This document shows positions 55,301 through 64,000 of a DNA stretch of 64,000 nt, piece by piece. A model generated the notes under the pieces. That model was not told where the DNA came from, did no database searches, and worked only from the letters and a program-made list of their open reading frames with translations. This DNA comes from Cordylochernes scorpioides (Eukaryota; Arthropoda; Arachnida; Pseudoscorpiones; Chernetidae): assembly GCA_030710605.1 (NCBI GenBank), contig CP092874.1:76512487-76576486 (forward strand). The letters are read 5' to 3'. How positions within the stretch are numbered: the stretch's first letter is position 1; the number at the start of each line of letters is the position of its first letter. The translations under genes and the position numbers were made by a program.

Positions 55301-57285
55301 AGAAATGTCTAATAAAGATAGGAACTTAGCATGGAACCCCTGCGATACTTATTTGGCGGTATGATTACAGCAAGTATACAGAGAATTGTCTCTGTAATAC
55401 CTGTGTTAGACAGTACAACTACTACATTAGGGAGGTTATAGATAGGAACCTAGCAAGGAACCCCTGTGATACTTTAATTAGTGGCATGATTACTGCAAGT
55501 ATACATAGAATTGTCTCTGTAAAACTTGTGTCAGACACTACAACTACTACATTAGGGAGGATATAAATAGGAAATTAACATGTCTCCCTTGTGATAGATG
55601 TTTGGTGGAATGTTTATTGCGAAGATATAAAGAACGACAAATAGAATTGTTTCTGTAATACTTGTATTAGACAGTACAACCACTACATTAGAGAGGATAT
55701 AGATAGGAACCTAGCATGGACACCTATGATACTTACTTGGCGGTATGATTACTGCAAAGATATAAAGAAGGATACAGAGAATTGTCTCTGTAATACTTGT
55801 GTTAGTCACTACAACTGATACATTAGGGAGGATATAGATAGGAACATAGCATTAGCACCCCTGTGATACTTGTTTGGTGATATGATTATTGCGAGGATAT
55901 AAAGAAGGACACATAAAATTGTCTCTGTAATACTTGTGTTAGATAGTAGAACTACTAGATTAAAGAGGATATAGATAGAGACTTAGCATGGAACCCCTGT
56001 GATACTTACTTAGCGGTATGATTAGTGCAAGTATACATAGAATTGTCTCTGTAATACCTGTGATAGACAGTACAACGAATACATTAGGAAGGATATAGAT
56101 AGGAACATAGCATAGAACCCCTGTGATACTTGTTTGATGGTATGGTTAATTCGAGGAAATAAAGAAGAACGCCTAGAATTGTCCCTGTATAACTTGTGTT
56201 AGGCAGTAAAACTATTACATTAGGGAGGATATAGATAAGAACTTAGCATGGAACCCCTGTGATACTTACTTGGGGGTATGATGACTGCAAGGATATAAAG
56301 AAGGACACATAGAATTGTCTAAGTAATACTTGTGTTAGACAGTACAACCATTACATTAGAGAGGATATATATAAAAACTTAGCATGAAACCCTTGTGATA
56401 CTTGTTTGGTGGTATGAATATTACAAGGATATAAAGAAGGACACCTAGAATTGTCTCTGTAATACTTGTGTTAGACAGTACAACCATTACATTAGAGAGG
56501 ATTTATCTATAAAAACTTAGCATGAAACCCTTGTGATACTTGTTTGTTGGTATTAGTACTGCAAGTATACATAGAATTGCCTTTATAATACTTGTATTAG
56601 ACAGTACAACTACTACATTAGGGACGAAATTGATAGGAACCTAGCATGGAACCCCTGTGATACTTATTTGGCGGTATGAATTCTGCAAGGATATAAAGAA
56701 TGACACATAGAATTGTCTCTGTAATACTTGTGTTAGACAGTACAACTAATATATTAGGGAGGATATAGATAGGAACAGAGCATATCACACCTGTGATACA
56801 TGTTCGTTGGTATGATTACTGCAAGGATATAAAGAAGCACACATAGAATTGTCTTTATAAAACTTGTGTTAGACAGTACAACTACTACATTAGAGAGAAT
56901 ATAGATAGGAACATAGCATGTCTCCCTTGTGATACTTGTTTGGTGGTATGATTTTTGCGAGGATATAAAGAAGGACACATAGAATTGTCTCTGTAATACT
57001 TGTGTTAGATATAGTACAACTACTATATTAGAAAGGATATAGAAAGGAACTTAGCATGGCACCCCTTCACACTTGTTTGGTGATATGATGATTACTACGA
57101 GGATTTGAAGAAGGATACATAGAATTATCTCTGTGATACTTTTGTTAGACATTACAACTACTACATCAAGGAGGACATAGATAAAAACTCAGCATGGCAC
57201 CTCAGTGATACTTGTTTGGCGGTACGATTACTGCATCAATATAAATAAGAATACATAGAATTGTCTCTCCAATACAGAAGGCATT
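52365..57285. repeat. ~123-137 bp minisatellite
   Basis: About 37 units built on 'gtacaactactacattaggg', 'aggatatagataggaactta', 'gcatggaacccctgtgatac', 'ttacttggcggtatgattac' and 'atagaattgtctctgtaata'. Units vary by a 12-13 bp segment (aaagaaggacac). Frames of up to about 83 codons are incidental. It starts right after the end of similarity to the first contig. Confidence 0.94.
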
Positions 57286-57789
57286 CCATTTTCTAATTAT
57301 CTTTTATTAGCGCTGTATCTCGCGTTACAAATTGCGCGATTCTATTGATTTTTTTTTCATTATAAAGAACAAACATTTATAAATATATATTATATTTAAA
57401 AAAACATTTATAGAATTTCTAAATGCATAAAATATTAATGAATTTTAATAGGTTATATTTTAGACTTTTCGTGGTGAAATACTCGTTTACCCAAATTATT
57501 AAAATAAAGAAATGAAAATATTGACCTATTACTAAGTGTACAATTAGGCAAATAACATAGGAAACAACGATAATATTGATAGCTATGAAATTAAGCGAAA
57601 TTTCTCCCCTTTAAAAAGGTGACTGAAGAAATCTTCAACCTAAATTAAAGGAAAGCTAAAGCAAAATATTATCAGAGAGAATTCACCTTCACAAAGGAAC
57701 ATTTCTTGAATAACCAAAAGCATCACTTTTACCGTTAGCCGTTTATGAGAATGATTCTTATGCTTTAATTGAGGTTTTTTGGCCAATTT
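57286..57789. other. Spacer
   Basis: AT-rich. I see nothing beyond a possible upstream relic of the mariner described next. Confidence 0.5.
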
Positions 57790-58512
57790 AGACGATGGTC
57801 TTCTAACCTAATATAATGAGGAAAAATCGACTTAAAATACGTTTAAAGGCTAACGTTCATGGTTTCAAGCCGTACCATATAAGGAACGAAAGACCAGCAA
57901 AAGGGCCCTTTATGAAAAGTACCTGTAAGGTGAAAATGGAAGAATGTTGCTACACTGGACGAGGCATGGGTTTACCTCAATGATAACAACCAACCTTGTG
58001 TGTCATTCATGATCTTTGCAGATTTCTGCTACAATAGCAAGCTCCCTATAAGAAAAAGGTTAATCAAATTTCAAGATAAATTCGTAAATCTACCAAAGAC
58101 TTGTTTTATACCCATTATTCGTCAATAAAAACCTATTTTCATATCAAAGTGACTCGAGCTCCGTTTGGCTGCACGAAGATAAAGCCAAGAGTCTACTTCA
58201 CGTTTAACACGTCAATACCTGTACGAAAATAGAGATCAAACCGGCATTTCGTATATCGCTTTTAAGTACATTTATTAAAATTTCTCAGACTTGGCGTCGA
58301 TGGATTTTTGTGCCTTTGGCTCGTTGAAATTTGCTCTTAGATCTAAAATATCAAAAAGGTTATATGGTCCACGGAAATCCGTTAAGGATTGTTGAGATGG
58401 TCTTGATGAGAATCTTCGACAACAAAGCCTTATTACCTGGAAACGTCGTTGCAGGGCTGTTGTTAATCGTCGAGGCTTACACTAAGAAAACAATAATTTG
58501 TAAAAAAACATT
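57790..58512 (+). pseudogene. Mariner-like transposase, heavily decayed
   Basis: Scattered frames retain the order of a mariner-family protein: a fragment like HGFKPYHIRNERPAK (57860), LDEAWVYLNDNNQP (57957-57998, first Asp), WLHEDKAKS (58170, second Asp), LASMDFCAFGSLK (58290-58333, third Asp) and LITWKRRCRAVVN (58430-58465). Many stops and shifts lie between. I recognise these boxes from a family common in arthropods. Terminal repeats were not found. Confidence 0.75.
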
Positions 58513-58691
58513 TGTAAATCGTTTTTAATGAACCACTAAAATCGTGTTTTCAAAATGGAACACACCTCTGTACTTAACACAAAGCAATAACGCGCCATCT
58601 ATACATATAAAATAAAAGGATTTAAAGCGCGAATGTTTCTTTTAAACATAATACAAACTTTTACTGCCCTACTGCGATGAAAAAATATATG

Positions 58692-58738
58692 GGGAGGGCT
58701 TGGCTCATCAGTGGTGACCCTCCCAGCGGTTTCGCCAA
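58692..58738 (-). ncRNA. Motif E3 (hammerhead-like/pseudoknot)
   Basis: Minus strand: TTGGC-GAAAC...GGGAGGG-TC-ACCA-CTGATGA-GCCAA-G-CCCTCCC. Both helices are perfect (5 bp and 7 bp). Confidence 0.5.
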
Positions 58739-59203
58739 TTTAATCCACCAGACCGCTTCTCAGAGCTCTAATACTGTATTGGATCATTCTGCTTTTATAT
58801 GCTACACTGAAGGATGGAATCTTAGAAATGGTTTTCAAGTAAACTATGGACATAAGCTTATAGGACAGTAGCATTACATTCAAATATTTGCTTCGAGCAA
58901 TGCTCTTCAGCAAACTATAAAGACAAGGCCAGTTAGGCATAAATTAACACAAAGCAATAACGCGCCATCTATACATATAAAATAAAAGGATTTAAAAGCG
59001 TGAATGTTTCTTTTAAACATAATACAAACTTATATTATGTTTAAAAGAAACATTCGCGCTTTTAAATCCTTTTATTTTATATGTATAGATATGTATAGAT
59101 TACTTGAAAACCATTTCTAAGATTCCATCCTTCAGTGTAGCATATAAAAGCAGAATGATCCAATACAGTATTAGAGCTCTGAGAAGCGGTCTGGTGGATT
59201 AAA

Positions 59204-59249
59204 TTGGCGAAACCTCTGCGAGGGTTCACCACTGATGAGCCAAGCCCTC
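59204..59249 (+). ncRNA. Motif E2 (hammerhead-like/pseudoknot)
   Basis: TTGGC-GAAAC...GAGGG...CTGATGA-GCCAA-G-CCCTC. Both helices pair perfectly. Confidence 0.5.
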
Positions 59250-59429
59250 CCAATATATTTTTTCATCGCAGTAGGACAGTAGAAGTTTGTATTATGTTTA
59301 AAAGAAACATTCGCGCTTTTAAATCCTTTTATTTTAAACCTCTGTTCTTGTATCAGAGAGCACAATTACATGGGAAGGATTGGATAGAATCTTCCCAATT
59401 AGACCTTGTTATTCAGCTGCCACAATAGA

Positions 59430-60355
59430 AATGATATAGAGAATATTAACGTCGCTACCAGTTTGGTGGTACAGCTAAAGAAATAGAAATGATAAAGAGA
59501 ATATTAGCTACCAGTTTGGTGGTACAGCTAAAGGAATAGAGATGATACAGAGAATATTAGCTAACAGTTTGATGGTACAGCTAAAGGAATAGAAATGATA
59601 CAAAGAATATCAACTACTAGTTTGGTGGTACAGCTAAAGAAATAGAAATGATACAGAGAATATTAGATACCAGTTTGGTGGTACAGCTAAAGAAATAGAA
59701 ATAAACAGAGAATATTAGCTACCAGTTTGGTGGTACAGCTAAAGGAATAGAAATGATACAAAGAATATCAACTACCAGTTTGGTGGTACAGCTAAAGAAA
59801 TAGAAATGATACAGAGAATATTAGATACCAGTTTGGTGGTACAGCTAAAGAAATAGAAATGATACAGAGAATATTAGATACCAGTTTGGTGGTACAGCTA
59901 AAGAAATAGAAATGATACAGAGAATATTAGCTGCCAGTTTGGTGGCACAGCTAAAGAAATAGAAATGATACAGAGAATATTAGCTGCCAGTTTGGTGGTA
60001 CAGTTAAAGAGATAGAAATGATACAGAGAATATTAGCTATCAGTTTGGTGGTACAGCTAAAGAAATAGAAATGATACAGAGAATATTAGCTACCAGTTTG
60101 ATGGTACAGCTAAACAAATAGAAATGATACAGAGAATATTAGCTACCAGTTTGATGGTACAGCTAAAGAAATAGAAATGATACAGAGAATATTAGCTACC
60201 AGTTTGGTGGTACAGCTAAACAAATAGAAATGATACAGAGAATATTAGCTACCAGTTTGATGGTACAGCTAAACAAATAGAAATGATAAAGAGAATATTA
60301 GCTACCAGTTTGGTGGTACAGCTAAAGAAATAGAAATGATACAGAGAATATTTGC
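59430..60355. repeat. 53-bp minisatellite
   Basis: About 17 units of 'agctaccagtttggtggtac', 'agctaaagaaatagaaatga' and 'tacagagaatatt'. Highly homogeneous, so recently amplified or maintained. Confidence 0.95.
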
Positions 60356-60734
60356 ATGGACTCCTGATATTTTTTCAGCGTTACAGCTGCTACAATAAGA
60401 TAGATACAGAGAAGATTAATTTGACCCTACCTGTATAAAATAAGTTTAATAGTTCTGAAAAAAAAATAATTGAAATAAAATATACTGTTAAGGAATCAAT
60501 CTGATGACACAAATTATGGAATATGTAGGAAGTGAAGCAATTCAAATCACGTGTATTTAAGGATGGTTTACTGTGTAGGTTAATAATAATTAATATAGAA
60601 TTAAATATATTAAATTAGGTTTAATTAGGTTAATCCCGATGACGTCATAATTATAATTAGAGTTAATTATTTAGGATTGCGCGTGTACTTGGGATAGGAC
60701 TTGGAAATTTTACTTGTCGAATGCCCTGATTGAG
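60356..60734. other. Spacer
   Basis: No gene or structure recognised. Confidence 0.5.
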
Positions 60735-62095
60735 GGTCCTTAGTGGAGGTCTGGTGGTCTCCGGGATGGCAACTCTTGCTATTTACAGGAGAGAACAGTG
60801 CAGATCCTGGTTGAAGGACCTCAGTATAAGTCTGGTAGTCTTCTGGATGGCAACTGTTGTTATTTATAAGGGAGAACAGTGCAGATCCTGGTTGAAGGAC
60901 CTCAGTATATGTCTGGTAGTCTTATGGATGGCAACTGTTGTTATTTATAAGGGAGAACAGTGCAGATCCTGGTTGAAGGACCTCAGTATATGTCTGGTAG
61001 TCTTATGGATGGCAACTGTTGTTATTTACAGGGGAGAACAGTGCAGATCCTGGTTGAAGGACCTCAGTATATGTCTGGTAGTCTTCTGGATGGCAACTGT
61101 TGTTATTTATAAGGGAGAACAGTGCAGATCCTGGTTGAAGGACCTCAGTATATGTCTGGTAGTCTTATGGATGGCAACTCTTGTTATTTACAGGGGAGAA
61201 CAGTGCAGATCCTGGTTGAAGGATCTCAGTATAAATCTGGTAGTCTTCTGGATGGCAACTGTTGTTATTTAGAGGGAAGAACAGTGCAGATCCTGGTTAA
61301 AGGACCTCAGTATAAGTCTGGTAGTTTTATGGATGGCAACTGTTGTTATTTACAGGGGAGAAAAGTGCAGGTCCTGGTTGAATGTCCTTAGTAAAAGTCT
61401 GGTGGTGTCTTGGATGATGGCTGTTTTTATTTACAGGGGAGAACAGTGCAGATCCCGGTTGAAGGACCTCAGTATAAGTCTGGTGGTCTCTTGAATGGCA
61501 ACTGTTGTTATTTACAGGAGAGAACAGTGCAGATCCCGGTTGAAGGACCTCGGTATAAGTCTGGTGGTCTCTTGAATGGCAACTGTTGTTATTTACAGGA
61601 GAGAACTGTGCAGGTCCTAGTTGAAGGACCTCAGTGGAAGTCTGGTAGTCTTCTGGATGACAACTGTTGTTATTTACCCCGGAGAAAAGTGCGAGTCCTG
61701 GTTGAAAGCCCTCAGTGGAAGTCTGGTGGTGTCCTGGATGGCAACTGTTGTTATTTACAGGGGGAGAACAGTGCAGGTCCTTGTTGAAGGTCCTGAGTGA
61801 AAGTCTGGTAGTCTCCTGGATGGCAACTGTTGTTATTTACAGTAGAGAACAGTGCAGGTCCTGGTTGAAGGTCCTCAGTGGAAGCCTGGTGGTGTCCAGG
61901 ATGGCAACTGTTGTTATTTATAGGGGAGAACAGTGCAGGTCCTGGTTGAGTTTCCGTAGTAAAAGTCTGGTGGTCTCTTGGATGATGGCTGTTGTTATTT
62001 ACAGGGTAGAACAGTGCAGGTCCTGATTGAAGGTCCTTAGTAAAAGTCTGGTGGTCTCCTGGGTGATGACTGTTGTTATTCAAAAGAGAGAACAC
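60735..62095. repeat. 81-bp minisatellite
   Basis: About 16 units of 'gtctggtagtcttctggatg', 'gcaactgttgttatttacag', 'gggagaacagtgcagatcct' and 'ggttgaaggacctcagtata'. The unit is 27 codons, so frames up to 180 codons arise in several phases on both strands. I regard them as non-coding. Confidence 0.94.
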
Positions 62096-62099
62096 AGAT

Positions 62100-62904
62100 T
62101 AAATTGTTGAGGGTGCTATGTGGCTGTCTAATTGTGTTTTCCAGGGCGATTGGCTGTTTTATTTTATAGAGTGTTGTGCTGAAACGCCTAGATATGATGA
62201 GTTGGCCTTTCGATGCATTAATAATCAGGTACAACAGAACTTTTAGAATTTTCTCGATAGCGTCCCTGGGAACAACAAACGAGTGTGCGGTTTGTCTAAC
62301 AGTTTACTAAGGTCAAGGTTGTTCCACCTGACAGAAAATAAAGAAATGTTGGCCTTGTTGATTCAGGGCTTGTCTCGGCAATGCGGTTGAAACGTTGAGC
62401 GTAAAAGTTACCTACTTTGAACCAGGCATGAAGAGGAAGATAGGCGTTTGGAAACCTCGACCAAACCTCAGTTCAAGATGGCCGATGAGAAATGTAGGTG
62501 TCTGTTGGAGTGGATATTGGTGTCCCAGGTTAGGTAAGTTTACTTCATGTTAAGGAGACTTCGCTGTTTTAAGTTTGAGCCACTGACTGGGATGGTAGAA
62601 GTTAACAGCCCAGAAAGCGCAGCTACTAAAACAGCCTAAAGGTAGCTGTTCCCCTTTGGAATCTGGCATAGTTGTGATATTTTCTCAAATAAAACATAAT
62701 TCCTACCTTTCTGAATAAACTGATGGTTATCAGGTCCTCTAAACATCGTAGTAGCAATGGCTAAATTGGTTTATTTAAAGAAAATAGCGCCATATTGTTT
62801 CAACATAGCATGCCATCTATGTACGAGAGGGTATACAAATTTTAGCAGGTTTTTTATATTTCATAAATATAATATATTCCTACCGTCTTTATTGAGATAA
62901 AAAT
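62100..62904. other. Spacer with no recognised gene
   Basis: Moderate GC, no long frame. A degraded motif E (ggcttggctcatcag at about 62914) and 'gcgccatattg'/'gccatctatg' near 62790-62820 indicate another fold-back relic at its right edge. Confidence 0.5.
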
Positions 62905-63051
62905 ATACTGGCTGGGCTTGGCTCATCAGAGCCATGAGATTTTCCAGCAGCTTCTACAGTTTAATACACCCTTGCCTAAAAAACTGGAAGAGTTCGTCAC
63001 TGAAGACTCTTCTAATATTTTTCATAGCAGTAAGGATAATATAGGAATATA

Positions 63052-63297
63052 TTTAATTAAAAAGGAATATATTGGATCAAAATATCATTTATTTTACCAA
63101 TATTTCAGTTGGCTGAACGCCAACCTTTATCAAGGTATTATAACATATTAATGTGTGTCAACAACAAACTCAGCGCCACATTTGTTGTTGACACACATTA
63201 ATATCTTATAATACCTTGATAAAGGTTGGCGTTCAGACAACTGAAATATTGGTAAAATAAATGTTATTTTGATCCAATATATGCCTTTTTAATTAAA
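63052..63297. repeat. Long near-perfect palindrome
   Basis: Arms of about 117 bp (63052-63168 and 63180-63297) around a 12-base loop. The arm begins TTTAATTAAAAAGGAATATA and ends 'tgtgtcaacaacaaa'. Tip sequence is related to the palindrome at 1921-2030. The small frame across it is incidental. Confidence 0.9.
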
Positions 63298-63575
63298 GAT
63301 TTACTTATGAATATCTCTATTTTCAAAAGGAATATGAATATATATTTTTTGTAAATGAAGAGATTGCGCTAAAATGTATTATTTAATATACCTCATTATT
63401 TCTCATCTTAACTGTAGTTGTGCTCGTGATGGCTAAGGTGAGTAAGAGTTTCCGATGAGTTAGTAGGCCTACCAATTGAGTACGGAGGTACTTACAGTAG
63501 TGTATGTGACTCAGAATGCTCGAGGTGGATACCAGTACAGAAGATAGGTAGTGAGTTTCTGAGTTTAGTGTCTAT

Positions 63576-63691
63576 AAGGTTGTCCCAAAAGTTCGTGAAC
63601 ACCTTCAACAAATTCCAAATATATATCCATATGATATATATATCTAAATTCAATTTTTTGCAAGTGTTTACGAACCTTTGGGACAACCTTG
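63576..63691. mobile_element. Mariner-type MITE, 116 bp
   Basis: TA flanks (63574-63575, 63692-63693). The ends TAAGGTTGTCCCAAAAGTTC and the inverse of GAACCTTTGGGACAACCTTG form about 28-bp inverted repeats. The AGGTTGTCCCAAAAGTT tip is of mariner type. Confidence 0.9.
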
Positions 63692-63699
63692 TATTAACG

Positions 63700-64000
63700 G
63701 CTGATTCTCCGCAGTCCCCACTGGACGTAGCAATTTCTATATGCATTTGCTTAGCGAAAGATCATCGGCCTCTCCAAGACCTGTTAACTGCCTCAATGTG
63801 GCGGGGGTTGACTCTGGACGGGACAGGTGAAGTATGTCTGGAATTCTGAACTCCTGGTAGGGCCACCCAAGGCATGAAGGCTGTCCCACTATATCCAGCT
63901 AAATGTTCACAGTCGTATTCCTACCTACAGGTGCTTCAGATGTCCCATCAACAGGAAACGCATCTAAATACTCCAAAGATTTCTGCTCTGCTCCAAGATC
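63700..64000. other. Unassigned, GC-richer end of window
   Basis: Base composition rises and the plus strand has a short open stretch to 63849. I cannot identify a protein family. It could be a host exon or another element entering the window. Confidence 0.3.

Larger units (their letters stand above)
58580..59340. repeat. Composite fold-back/direct repeat cluster, family C
   Basis: The segment 'aacacaaagcaataacgcgccatctatacat' through 'ttaaacataatacaaactt' occurs at 58578 and 58949. A reversed partner follows from 59030, and again near 59290. The part at 58740-58870 also recurs inverted at 59100-59210. Motif E copies face each other within it. The shared 'cgccatctat' block links it to the hammerhead fold-back families A and B. 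Confidence 0.8.

Noticed and set aside
60730..61787. 180- and 125-codon frames in the 81-bp array, on both strands
   Set aside because: The unit is 27 codons. Frames are open in several phases with no conserved start or end.
62390..62410. GTTGAAACG as another hammerhead GAAA box
   Set aside because: No CUGANGA box or stem II upstream.

Overview
This is about 64 kb of AT-rich eukaryotic DNA, most likely from an arthropod and plausibly a spider. That guess rests on the mix of Tc1-like, hAT, Pao/BEL and copia elements, on a copia primer site matching the anticodon arm of initiator tRNA-Met, and on the absence of bacterial gene architecture. I found no intact host gene. The window consists of minisatellites, transposable elements nested in one another, fold-back elements and AT-rich spacer.

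Layout. 1-2950: fold-back/TIR elements, the first carrying a broken copy of a widespread uncharacterised protein gene. 3105-10690: a 54-57 bp minisatellite split by copia element 1 (5553-8906), then a decayed Tc1 (10704-11680). 11833-13280: an ORF-less element with about 97-bp terminal inverted repeats. 13951-18180: copia element 2, itself hit by a hAT element (15135-16241) and a SINE (16401-16713). 18590-26280: a 42-bp minisatellite split by a Pao/BEL element (19205-23545). 26330-34794: spacer, fold-back elements, an 87-bp repeat and two Tc1 elements, one with an intact transposase.

Two 100-N gaps (34795-34894, 47405-47504) bound a middle contig. Reverse-complemented, this contig followed by the third contig (47505 on) is colinear with 14396-34794. 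Its flipped end joins the third contig at exactly the base predicted by the first. The window therefore carries the same locus twice, most simply as two haplotypes (or a duplication) with the middle contig placed backwards. Comparing the copies gives empty sites for the Pao, hAT, SINE and LINE insertions and for one fold-back element. 52365-64000 holds three more minisatellites, a decayed mariner and more fold-back elements.

The most unusual signal is hammerhead-ribozyme architecture in the fold-back elements. Two families have the CUGACGA box, a 4-bp stem II, the GAAA box and a GUC cleavage triplet. Their stem I sequences are completely different, yet each pairs perfectly. With a 12-bp target duplication in one of them, this suggests non-autonomous elements of the ribozyme-bearing (Penelope-like or retrozyme-like) kind. 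A related fold-back element carries the uncharacterised protein gene.
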